Below are positions 28,913 through 38,800 of a stretch of DNA of 51,326 bases, one piece after another; position 1 is the stretch's first letter; each line of letters starts with the position of its first letter. The stretch lies in the NCBI GenBank assembly GCA_003331365.1, contig QOQC01000002.1, forward strand, positions 1 through 51,326, written 5' to 3'. Under the pieces are notes generated by a model. That model saw nothing but the letters and a program-made list of their open reading frames with translations, had not been told where the DNA came from and ran no database searches. A program made the translations under genes and the position numbers. The stretch comes from Flavobacteriales bacterium. GTDB taxonomy: Bacteria; Bacteroidota; Bacteroidia; Flavobacteriales_D; Crocinitomicaceae.

Positions 28913-29188
28913 TTACTCTATCTCTGCAGACAAACCATTTTGCGTCAATGCATTCTGCATTTTTCTCAAAATGGTAAGCTTTCCACTTTTGATATTACAT
29001 TTTCCCCTATTATGAACCAACCAAGCACATTGTTCAGCTTGAACAACATCATGCTGACAGATACGAATCAAGCAATTAATAACATGATCAAATGTATTAA
29101 CATCATCATTGTACAATACCAATGAATAAGAATTGGATATTTGCTTTTTAGATTTTTGTTCTTGCTCTGTTTTGGTTGTATATTCCAT
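28913..29188 (-). CDS. clpS: ClpS, ATP-dependent Clp protease adaptor
   Basis: N-degron adaptor that delivers proteins with destabilising N-terminal residues to a Clp ATPase. The 91-residue size is normal. SLVLYNDDVNTFDHVI carries the substrate-pocket Asp pair, and AWLVHNRGKC matches the AVHYQGKA segment with the pocket His. The N-terminal ~20 residues (KTEQEQKSKKQ) are the flexible tail. Its likely partner is the ClpC at 7126-9663. It is the last gene of the long minus-strand run, 5 nt after the giant envelope protein. Its stop abuts the stop of the convergent thioredoxin-like gene. Confidence 0.93.
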   Translation of the reverse strand: MEYTTKTEQEQKSKKQISNSYSLVLYNDDVNTFDHVINCLIRICQHDVVQAEQCAWLVHNRGKCNIKSGKLTILRKMQNALTQNGLSAEIE

Positions 29189-29193
29189 ATGGA

Positions 29194-32100
29194 TTACTTT
29201 ACTAATTCATTCAATTCATCAATTAAGTTTGAACGCTCTAGTTCACTACTCAAATAGAAAACGACGTGTTGTATTCCGTTGAAAACAACGAAACTAAAGG
29301 TTTTGTTGGATCGAAGTAACCAGTTTGCAAGCTTTCCTGGTATCTTGTCTCCAATTTCCACCTCATATTCAAAAAGTTCATTAGTTTCAAACAGCTTTTC
29401 TTCCATGCCTTTCATGTAAAAGGACATAATGGGAGTAATCTTAGCTTTATTCAAAATAGCAGATTTAATTAACGAATTTTCTTTATGATAATTAAAGAGA
29501 GCCACCCTGTTAAGGCGCTCTATTGTACTTTCGTCAAACACATCTGATTGCAATTCATAAGAAACAAATTCATCTTTAATAGTTGATTCCTTTACTCTTA
29601 TTATAGGAATTTGAATTCGATTCTTTTGAGATTCAGTAGAGGTATTCGATTGACTACTTTGCTTTTCTTTTATTAATTCTGTGGACTCCATGGATATCAC
29701 AGGCACAGTAGTCGATTCTTTTTCAAAAAGGATACTGTTTCCTTTTTCATTTAAAAGTGCTTTAGATTTTTGAATTGAAATTCGCTCACCATTATAAAAT
29801 GCAACAATAAATGCATCAGAAATACCTAAAGAGACTACCTCTTTTTGCCTTTCCCTTGCCTCATCAATTGATTCGAATTTTCCGGAGGAATATCTGTAAA
29901 GACCGGAAGATAAATAATAATTTAATTCCTGAAGCTGAGTCAATTCACCAGCTCTTATTTTTCGATTGAATGCTCCAACCTGAACAGTATAAAACAATCC
30001 ACTTACATTGACACCACTTACTACTTGAGACCCATGCTGTTCTATTCGCAATTGTTGATTGGTATTATTAGATTTAGTATTATCGGTATTTTCATTGTTT
30101 ACAAGGCTGCCATTTTCTTCGGCTCTGGAGGATTCACCACCAGACCCGGAAGAGGAAATAGTAGCATTTGAATTTTCAGCATTTATGGCAATCAATTCAT
30201 TTCTGTTTGAAGCTACACATGTACCATTTCTTTCATGTTCTTTTCCTTTCCAAAATGTCAATCGTTCATCATTACAATAGGATACAACAAAAGCATCTGA
30301 ATAACCAATTGACCTTATTGTTTTTTGTGCACCCAAAGCGTCTGAACTATTATTAAAATAGCCAGCCATATATACAATTAATCCGTTATTCAGTTTTTGC
30401 CCAGAAACTGGAGTAAATTCGCGATATACATCTTCTCTCACTGGTCTTCTGAAAGCTCCTACTTGCACTCTAAAATTCAATCCTGATGGATTAGATTCAA
30501 AAATTGGTAAAGTTTCCGTATTTCTTTCAACAACCTCTTCTTCAAGCATAGCAAAGCTATTTCTATCAGAATTTAAAGGCTGATACACCTCAAGAATTGA
30601 TTGATTAATCCTAGATGAGGATGAAAGGTTATTATTTGATAGAGAATTGTTTACATAAGATTCAAAAATTTCGGACGAGTCTATGGATTTCATCTCTTCC
30701 ACCAATGAAAGAATATCATTGGATAACCTTTTTCGTTTTCTTTCACTTACAAACTGAAAAGCATTTTCTTCACTTTCGGTGATTGACTTTTCTGATTCAT
30801 TTCTTTTTTCGTTATCTAGTTTAACCAGCTCTTCAAGTTGTAGAGAGAGTAGCGCTCTTTTTTCCACATAACTCTTAAAGGAATTTGATTCTATAAAATT
30901 ATTGTCAATAAAGTCATCAGTAGATTCAAGTTCATCGCCAATTCCCGAGATAACTTCATTTATATCATTAGTATTTCTTAGACTTTTATCCTGGTTTATG
31001 TACACTTCAGGATTTATCTCCCCTCTGAATAAATACTCAAATGTTTCAGAATCTTCCAGCTGAACAAGTTGTTCCTTTCGCTCACTTATACCCTCCTTAA
31101 GATAGGTAATGGCATCTTGAATATCTGACAGCTTTTGAATTAATTCTATTTGGTCATTAGTTAGGTCCGAACTATTAATATTTTGTCTTAAAGACTCATC
31201 AAGCTCAAACATCAACAACTCATTTTCAACTAATAAATCTTCTAACAAAAGAAATTCATCTTCAATTTTGTCTCGATTTTTTACATAATCATAATAGGCA
31301 TTACTTTTTCGAATTTCATTTGTAGAATTATCCTCTACAGCTGAATATTTTATATCAATATTATTTTTTGAAAGCGTCTTTAATTCCTCGAGCTCAATTT
31401 GCAACATATCTTTCTTTCGCTCATTTGCATCAATTAATTTTGAAATGAGTGATTTAACATTAGAAGAAGAAGCTTGATCAAGCTTCATTTTCAAATCTCG
31501 TTCTTTGAATTCCAATTCACGTAATTGTGCTTCTATATTACTTTTTCCTTCAAATTTCACATTTGAATATTTGCGTTTAATCTCAAGATATTTGTTTTCA
31601 ATTTTCTCATTTGCTATTGCTATATCAAGTTCTTTTTGAAAATACGCTTTTAAATTCTCCTCATTTGCTTGAACTATATCTCTTTCGTCTATCTTTTCCG
31701 AAGATGGATCTCTCATATTTTCCTCCAAAACCAATGAGGTCAAATATTCAACTGTCTTACTGTTTTCCTGAATAAATTGATCATCTTGATCAACTTTTTC
31801 GGTTTCTGAAGCTATTATCTCTGTTGGACTCTCCTCTTCTTTGGTATCGATGGTTTCTGCTATGGTTTCGCTAGACTCCTCTTCAACTAGATCTTCTGAC
31901 CTCGAATCAGTAGCTACAACAGTTTCTTCTTCATTCCCTTCAATTTCGGTAGCAACTACCTCTGTTGAGCGCTCCTCTTCTCTAGTTTCGATGGTTTCTG
32001 CTATGGTTTCGCTAGACTCCTCTTCAACTAGATATTCTGACCTCGAATCAGTAGCTACAACCGTTTCTTCTTCATTCCCTTCAATTTCGGTAGCAAGGAC

Positions 32101-35100
32101 CTCTGTTGAGCGCTCCTCTTCTTTGGTTTCGATGGTTTCTGCTATTGTCTCGGTAGACTCCTCTTCAACTAGCTCTTCTGACCTCGAATCAGTAGCTACA
32201 ACCGTTTCTTCTTCATTTCCTTCAATTTCGGTAGCAAGCACCTCTGTTGAGCCCTCCTCTTCGATGGTTTCAATGGTTTCTGCTATGGTTTCGGAAGACT
32301 CCTCTTCAACTAACTCTTCTGACCTAGAATCAGTAGCTACAACCGTTTCTTCTTCATTCAATTCAATTTCGGTAGTAAGTACCTCTGTTGAGCTCTCCTC
32401 CTCTCTGGTTTCGATGGTTTCTACTAATGTCTCGGTGGACTCCTCTTCAACTAACTCTTCTGACCTGGAATCAGTAGCTACAAACGTTTCTTCTTCATTC
32501 CCTTCAATTTCGGTAGCAAGGACCTCTGTTGAGCGCTCCTCTTCTTTGGTTTCGATGGTTTCTGCTATTGCCTCGGTAGACTCCTCTTCAACTAACCGTT
32601 CTGAATCGATATTGGGTACAATAGAAGCCAAATTTTCATTTACTTCAATAATCTCCGAGATATTATTTTCTGAAACCTGAATAAGCTCGCTAAGCTCTTC
32701 ATTCAACTCAAGATCATTTTCATCAGCATGTATATTTAATTGTTCAATAAATTCTGCTTCTAATACAACCAATAATGAATCCTTAATAGTTTGCGGAAAT
32801 TGGGACGAGGCAATTTTAGTTATATCATCTTCTCTATCATCAGTTATAATCTCCAGCTCTTCCTGCTTTTCAATTTCTTTGTTATTAAATATTTCATCCG
32901 CGTAAAATTTAGTTTTTTCCTCTTCTGCGATTAATAGATCAGTACTATTCATTTCGCTTTCAATACTCGAATCAGTTTCAATAAGTGTTAGATTCAACAA
33001 AGATTCTTTTGAAAGGATAATTTGTTCAGCAAGTTCTTCCCTTTCGAGTTCAAGATTCTTTTTCTTTTTTTCCTTCTTTGAAATATTAATCTCAACCATG
33101 GTTATAGAATCAGAAATTAACTTCCATTCTTCAATGGTTTTAGCTGCAAGAAGCTTTTTATTCAAATTATTGAGTGTATTTTCTTCACTCAAAACCTCAT
33201 CTTTAGCATTTGCGATTAATTTTTCCTTATTTTCAAATTCCTTCTCAAGCTGACCTTGTTTTTCCCTTGCCATTTCCGGAATGGAGGGAACCATGGGCTC
33301 AAAGCTTTCTGGCGCTTTATAACTGCTTATAAGAGTGCTTACCGAATCGAGCTTTCCATTGTATTTATTTTCACTTATAGCCTTGTTAACCGAAGAAATC
33401 TCCTCGTAATTACGATTCAGCTGCCCATCACTTGGGAATTTATCAAATAACTCCGTTTGGTCATCGAAATTCTCAATGAGTGCTTTGCGTTTCACATAAG
33501 ACTCCCTGAGTTCTATTTGCAATTTTCCTTTCTCATTTTCATCCTTGGAGTCTAATTCAGATTTAATTCTATTGATATTTTCATCAATATTGGAAAGCTT
33601 TTCTTTAGCTTCTATCAAATTTTTGGCGATTTGATTTTTTTGTCTTTTTTGATCTTCAATCTCAGCTTCTATATCATACAGCTCATCAATCTTCTCATCA
33701 ATTTCTGCATTAGAAAGAATTTCGGTAATAATACTTTCATTTATTTCTTCACTTGCCTTAATTGATTCTGAATTCACCACTAATTTTGAAAATTCCTGAA
33801 AATCAATTTGATCGATTTCAGCAATTACATCTGAATTATTAATGAGCTGCTCGTCTAGTACCACAACCTCTTTTGAATCCATCAGCTTCCGAGTACAAAT
33901 CACTTGATAATCAAAACCATCTACTTCTGGAGGGAAATTGACCTCATCCATAAATTGTATATCACTTCCTTCTATTGATGCCGTTATTTCATAAACACCA
34001 GGTGCAGGAATTAAAAAATGAACCGTACCTTTTTCATTTGTGTTAAATGGCCCAAACTTTTCTTGTGAATTTCTATTTTTTAAATAAAATTGTGCATTTC
34101 TATTTTCACTATTTATTTGATCTCGAAAAGCCAAACTAGAAACGAAAGTCGGTACTTTTTCATCGCTAAGTCTGGATTTAACCACCTCTAATAAACCAAC
34201 ATCTGAATTTCGATTCGTTGAAAAATAAGCATAAGCCGCAGATTCAACAGGAATGTATAGAAAGTCATCATAGGTTGAAGAATATGGGAAATTTAAATTT
34301 TCAATCGTTCCGTATTCGAGACTTTTTAGATTCAATCGTATCCTAAATACATCCATTCCACCAATCGAACTATGTCCATCAGAGCTAAAATACAAATACC
34401 CACTTCCTTCATCATAAAAAGGAAAATCTTCGTTGAATGAAGAGTTGACATCTGAACCCAATCGAATTGGTTCTTGCCACTCATTATCTGATCCTTTTTT
34501 TTGAATAAACAAGTCTTTTCCTGTTTCTTCTATTTTGGAATAACTGGAAAAAAACCTGTATTTCATGCCTCTCTTAAAAACATATTTAGGCACAAAACTC
34601 ATTTTTTGATTGATTTTGGAAAATTCATCATTTACCGAATAGAGCTTATAATTTTCTGAATCAAATACATATGATGAAAAATAGTCATCTAATGGCATGG
34701 ATTCCATAGAAATTACCTCAATCGCTCTTGGACTTTTTAATAAACTTAGCGCGTTTTGACATCTTTTGATTTCTTCTAAACAGCGATAGTCTTTATCTTT
34801 ATTTGACCTGATCTTTTCATAGTCCTCATACATTTCTATGGCTTGTTGAAACTGATAATTTAAATGGTATAAACGACCCTTGAAATAGAATACGTCAATC
34901 GGAAATCCTTCTTGATTCAATAGATAATCAAAATATTTCTGAGAAGATTTAGGACTCTTTGTATAATAAAGACAAACAGCATATTTGTAATTATAATCTA
35001 TGTTTTTAATATCATTAGATAATAACTGACGAAAACCCTCAATGGCGCTTTTATAATCTTCCTTTGAAAATGAAGCATTGGACTTTTTCAAAAGCTGACT

Positions 35101-35184
35101 TTCAGTTTGGGCAATACCTAACTGAATCGTACTGAGAAGCACAAAAAAAAGAACAAAACGATATTTGTAGTTATTTAAAAACAA
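29194..35184 (-). CDS. Giant PorE-like TPR/PD40 protein with acidic repeats and two SPOR-like domains
   Basis: A 1996-residue envelope protein. The order is: signal peptide YRFVLFFVLLSTIQLGIAQ; TPR helices (~25-140); a PD40-type propeller (~150-345, with DEGSGYLYFSSDGHSSIGG); a carboxypeptidase-regulatory-like fold (~350-430, with GVYEITASIEG); coiled coils (~500-760); an acidic array of 47-residue repeats (~861-1128); more coiled coil; SPOR-like domain 1 (~1570-1645, RVQVGAFRRPVRE) and 2 (~1730-1803, YTVQVGAFNRKIR), each ending in a DAFVV/DAFIV strand; and a C-terminal domain of unknown type. The first half matches PorE-like T9SS proteins, but PorE ends in an OmpA-like domain. The only start is TTG at 35184, in frame after the plsY stop 27 nt upstream. 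SPOR domains bind denuded peptidoglycan in other bacteria. Confidence 0.8.
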   Translation of the reverse strand: MFLNNYKYRFVLFFVLLSTIQLGIAQTESQLLKKSNASFSKEDYKSAIEGFRQLLSNDIKNIDYNYKYAVCLYYTKSPKSSQKYFDYLLNQEGFPIDVFYFKGRLYHLNYQFQQAIEMYEDYEKIRSNKDKDYRCLEEIKRCQNALSLLKSPRAIEVISMESMPLDDYFSSYVFDSENYKLYSVNDEFSKINQKMSFVPKYVFKRGMKYRFFSSYSKIEETGKDLFIQKKGSDNEWQEPIRLGSDVNSSFNEDFPFYDEGSGYLYFSSDGHSSIGGMDVFRIRLNLKSLEYGTIENLNFPYSSTYDDFLYIPVESAAYAYFSTNRNSDVGLLEVVKSRLSDEKVPTFVSSLAFRDQINSENRNAQFYLKNRNSQEKFGPFNTNEKGTVHFLIPAPGVYEITASIEGSDIQFMDEVNFPPEVDGFDYQVICTRKLMDSKEVVVLDEQLINNSDVIAEIDQIDFQEFSKLVVNSESIKASEEINESIITEILSNAEIDEKIDELYDIEAEIEDQKRQKNQIAKNLIEAKEKLSNIDENINRIKSELDSKDENEKGKLQIELRESYVKRKALIENFDDQTELFDKFPSDGQLNRNYEEISSVNKAISENKYNGKLDSVSTLISSYKAPESFEPMVPSIPEMAREKQGQLEKEFENKEKLIANAKDEVLSEENTLNNLNKKLLAAKTIEEWKLISDSITMVEINISKKEKKKKNLELEREELAEQIILSKESLLNLTLIETDSSIESEMNSTDLLIAEEEKTKFYADEIFNNKEIEKQEELEIITDDREDDITKIASSQFPQTIKDSLLVVLEAEFIEQLNIHADENDLELNEELSELIQVSENNISEIIEVNENLASIVPNIDSERLVEEESTEAIAETIETKEEERSTEVLATEIEGNEEETFVATDSRSEELVEEESTETLVETIETREEESSTEVLTTEIELNEEETVVATDSRSEELVEEESSETIAETIETIEEEGSTEVLATEIEGNEEETVVATDSRSEELVEEESTETIAETIETKEEERSTEVLATEIEGNEEETVVATDSRSEYLVEEESSETIAETIETREEERSTEVVATEIEGNEEETVVATDSRSEDLVEEESSETIAETIDTKEEESPTEIIASETEKVDQDDQFIQENSKTVEYLTSLVLEENMRDPSSEKIDERDIVQANEENLKAYFQKELDIAIANEKIENKYLEIKRKYSNVKFEGKSNIEAQLRELEFKERDLKMKLDQASSSNVKSLISKLIDANERKKDMLQIELEELKTLSKNNIDIKYSAVEDNSTNEIRKSNAYYDYVKNRDKIEDEFLLLEDLLVENELLMFELDESLRQNINSSDLTNDQIELIQKLSDIQDAITYLKEGISERKEQLVQLEDSETFEYLFRGEINPEVYINQDKSLRNTNDINEVISGIGDELESTDDFIDNNFIESNSFKSYVEKRALLSLQLEELVKLDNEKRNESEKSITESEENAFQFVSERKRKRLSNDILSLVEEMKSIDSSEIFESYVNNSLSNNNLSSSSRINQSILEVYQPLNSDRNSFAMLEEEVVERNTETLPIFESNPSGLNFRVQVGAFRRPVREDVYREFTPVSGQKLNNGLIVYMAGYFNNSSDALGAQKTIRSIGYSDAFVVSYCNDERLTFWKGKEHERNGTCVASNRNELIAINAENSNATISSSGSGGESSRAEENGSLVNNENTDNTKSNNTNQQLRIEQHGSQVVSGVNVSGLFYTVQVGAFNRKIRAGELTQLQELNYYLSSGLYRYSSGKFESIDEARERQKEVVSLGISDAFIVAFYNGERISIQKSKALLNEKGNSILFEKESTTVPVISMESTELIKEKQSSQSNTSTESQKNRIQIPIIRVKESTIKDEFVSYELQSDVFDESTIERLNRVALFNYHKENSLIKSAILNKAKITPIMSFYMKGMEEKLFETNELFEYEVEIGDKIPGKLANWLLRSNKTFSFVVFNGIQHVVFYLSSELERSNLIDELNELVK
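31800..32601 (-). repeat. 141-bp coding tandem repeats (47 residues), five full copies plus a partial one
   Basis: Reading on the minus strand, units start near 32601, 32460, 32319, 32178 and 32037, with a sixth, divergent and truncated copy from 31896. The core is LVEEESTETIAETIETKEEE, followed by STEVLATEIEGNEEETVVATDSRS. The units are Glu/Thr/Ser-rich and strongly acidic. Copies 3, 4 and 5 are nearly identical, which implies recent duplication or conversion and makes copy number likely to vary between strains. Confidence 0.9.
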
Positions 35185-35211
35185 TATTGAATATTGATAA
35201 ACTCGTAGAGT

Positions 35212-35841
35212 TTACGCCTTACGACCTAAAAAGTTCATTTTATTCTCCTCTCCACGAAGTAGGCGGTTAATATTTTTTCTGTGAGAAAACAAAACAATCA
35301 AGGAAACAAGAATGGAAAAAATAATCATTATTCTCGCATCCTCATGCATGGCAAAAAAGCTTATAAAAGGAAATAATATTGATGCAATAATAGCACCAAG
35401 TGAGACGTATTGCGAAATCAAAAAAACGATTAAAAATATAGCCAATGAAATAAGTGCAGTGTCTAAATTAATTGCCAAAATGATTCCCAAAGTTGTTGCA
35501 ACTCCTTTACCTCCGCGAAAATTTGCAAATACCGGAAAAACATGGCCAATTACTGCACACAACGAAGCAATCAGCTGAAGAATAAGAACTTCATCTTTGA
35601 AGCCATAATAAAGGCTACTGAGAAAAATAGGCAATGAAGCTGCTAGATAACCCTTTCCAATATCCACAAATAAAACAATCCACCCCCATTTATTTCCCAA
35701 TACTCGAAATGTATTTGTTGCTCCAGCATTATGACTACCATGCTCCCTAATATCAATATTATGAAATATTTTCCCCACCCAGACAGCAGTTGGGAAAGAA
35801 CCAATGATGTAGGAAACAAATATGAGTATGAAAAATATCAT
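35212..35841 (-). CDS. plsY: Acyl-phosphate:glycerol-3-phosphate acyltransferase PlsY
   Basis: Integral membrane enzyme that makes lysophosphatidic acid from acyl-phosphate and glycerol-3-phosphate, the first step of phospholipid synthesis. The three conserved motifs are present: SYIIGSFPTA near the N-terminus, GSHNAGATN (active-site loop), and FRGGKGVATTLG. About five membrane spans are seen in its 209 residues. The start overlaps the stop of the 1530-residue gene (ATGA), so it is translated from the same message. The giant SPOR-domain protein follows 27 nt later. Confidence 0.95.
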   Translation of the reverse strand: MIFFILIFVSYIIGSFPTAVWVGKIFHNIDIREHGSHNAGATNTFRVLGNKWGWIVLFVDIGKGYLAASLPIFLSSLYYGFKDEVLILQLIASLCAVIGHVFPVFANFRGGKGVATTLGIILAINLDTALISLAIFLIVFLISQYVSLGAIIASILFPFISFFAMHEDARIMIIFSILVSLIVLFSHRKNINRLLRGEENKMNFLGRKA

Positions 35842-38800
35842 TTTATTTTTTTTAGCCGCATTAATTCATACATTTTCCCTTCATCTCCATCTGTGAAAGT
35901 AAAGTTTTTTGACTTTCTTTTATCTTCCTTAATACTCAGAATTGTATTCATATAACCAACATCGGGAGAATAAATAAACAATTTACCATTCTTCTTTTCT
36001 TTAATGAATTTAAATGAATAATTTAATTCTGAGGCCTCATCCTGAATATCTATTTCAAATCCTTGAACAGATTCTTCAGTTCCTGACTGGAGGAAAAGCA
36101 TTTTCATAGGAATTCTTTTAAGAACAATTTTTTCATTAATTGAAAAAACAGGTGTTCGAGAATATTTGGTTATAAACCCGGAAACAGCGTCACGATCAGC
36201 GATTTTCTTATTCATGTAATATTCAAGATAAAGCTCTGGAAAAATATATGATTGATTTAAGAAGGTAGGCGTTTTTTTCAACTTATCTTCATCATAATCT
36301 TTGAACAGTTTTTCAGCCTTATCTTCACTTTTCGATAAGATCGTAAAGATATCGGTTAACCTCTCTTGCGTGGATTTACTGAAAGTATATTCCTCCAATG
36401 TATCGGACTGCTGAAAAATACCTGCCATATAATGTGAAATATTTTTAGGGAGTGGAATATCCATTTTTGTAAATGCATTGATACTTGTTAGATTCTTTTT
36501 CTTGTTGTAATTAATATCTCCAAAAGAGGTTAAAACAACTGGTGCAAGATCAATTCCCAAATCAATTTCACCTCTACCGTTCAATGAACAAGTCTTCTCA
36601 TTTAAAATCAGAGAGTTATTCCGATAAGAATATTTTTCACCAGGAAGCTGATCAGAAAGCGTAAATTGTTCCAAATCATAATCATACTCTAAAATACCAG
36701 AAGCCGAAAACATTAATACGTCTTTCTCTCCTTCTTTTTTAGATAAAAAAGTGGGGTAAACATATAAACTATCTTGAACTTCCGTATCCTTCCACAAGAA
36801 ACCAGCAGCCAATGCTCCTTTATTTTTGCTGGTTGGATTTTGCGGTATAGGAATCTGCACATTTGAAGCCAAAATCGTATCACTGAATTTCATCCAAGAT
36901 TTATTAAAATCACATAAATGATTCACTCTTGTATATCCATCACAAATTACACCATCATTTTTTGACGAAACGCTAAAGCCACCGAAATAATCAAACTTTG
37001 AGCTCAACTTGAAATTGGACTCTTCCTTTATATCAGTTTTTGCAATGGTCTGGATTTTATCAAAATAGATGCTTCCAATATCAATTTTCGTAAGAGCGCT
37101 ATCCCGATCGTAGTATAAATACAGCCCATTACCATAAAATTCATTGCGACCCTTAACTTCAACCGTAACATCAGAAAATTGATGGATTTTTGTTATTCTA
37201 TTTGCCAAAATTTTCGCATTATAAAGTGTATCCATAACTGCATTTTTTTGGATTTTTAATCTTTTCCCTTCAGGAAAGATAAACGCATCTCCCAATTCCA
37301 AAAAATTAACTTTAAAACAATTTATAGCTTCATTTTTTAAGTCATATTGTGCGCTAATTGACTTAAACTGAAGGGAATCCTGATTTTCATCCATGGAGAA
37401 AAAGTTGTTCTTCACTATACCTTCACTACTCTCAAATTTTGTTTCCGCTTCTTTGTTCTTTTCAAAATCAATTGACTCTCCATCCATCTGCCAAAGAAAC
37501 TTATCCATCTGACAGTAATAATTATTGCTTGGAAATTTAATACGTTTCGTGCCACTTGAATTAAATTCCCCAATTCGTTTTTCAAAAGAAATATATGATT
37601 TTAACCCATCAGATTGAATGGCTAATGGATTTTCACCAGCCTTAGCAAATCGATTTCTAAGATTAAACGATGATGAGTCTGAAAATACTTCCGTCGAAGA
37701 AAATGTATATTCCTCCGCAAACATTGATGCATCAAGTAAATTTAAACTACCAGAGCCATCAACGCCATTTTCAGAAAAAGTAAGTTTCCCTTTGAGGTAA
37801 CATTGATTGCCAAACATCGAAATAAAATTATCTCTATGGGTTTTTACAGTCAATACCTTTTGCCTAGGTTTAAATGAAATTTCAGCAATTTCAGCTGCAA
37901 CCTCAGGAAACTCAACACCAATTGAATCTTTGGTATTATAAAATTCTGCCAAACCAATTGTAGAGTCAGGCAAAAAAGTAAGTTTTCTTGAGATCGCCTC
38001 TGCGTTCATGAAATCAATGGTACCAGCTCCTTGCAACCCGTTATTTGACAAAACTATTTTATTTTGATACCTCGATTCAGTCTCATAAAAAGAATAACCC
38101 TCTTCTGGAGCCTTAGTCACAAAACCAAAAGAATAATCGTTCATTATTTTCAATGGCTCATCCAGATCTGGGAAAATACCATCAGACTTCAATAACCCCG
38201 TAAAGCGTAGACTTTTTTCATCAAAATTATCCAAGCTATCCAATACGAAAGGATCAAGCGCGTAATAAAATCTTGTACTATCATAAGAACCATTTACAAT
38301 AGACTTTGAATTGTAAAATATTTTAAGTGAATCTTTTACCTCAACATATGGATACTCTCCATTTCCACCATGTCGTCCTGATTTCGAATCTTGTACATCA
38401 ATGTACAATTTTCCTTTAAAATCATTAAAGCTACTCACCATATCAATTGGCCTTCCACCGTCTCTTGGATTCAATGGTAAAACACTTAAGTAAGCCTCAT
38501 TCGTTGTATCAATTGAAATGGTAAAATCTTCATAATCAAATATTGATTCTATATTATGAGTAATCAATTTACCTGACATTAGCCATCCAGAGAATATAAT
38601 GTCTCGATTTTCAAGCATTCGAATATAGGATGAGTCAGGAAACAAAACGGTTCTTTGCTTGGTTGAGAAATTAACCTGTTCAATTTCATTTAAATAAATT
38701 TCATTTTCATCTACATCTATATAGGCATAGCATGGTGTCCTCTTTCTTCTTTTTGACACTTCTTGATATTCTTTCTGCATTTTCTGTAAATATGGATCCT

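Noticed and set aside
30059-30356. Two overlapping plus-strand ORFs in the linker between the SPOR-like domains of the giant gene
   Set aside because: Both are antisense to the giant gene and have no independent support.
31800-32601. CRISPR-like periodicity
   Set aside because: The period is 141 bp without unique spacers, fully coding in one frame of the giant gene.
31841-32680. 279-aa plus-strand ORF rich in Ser and Val
   Set aside because: It is the antisense frame of the acidic repeat array; its own repeats follow from the 141-bp units and it has no start signal or recognisable protein.
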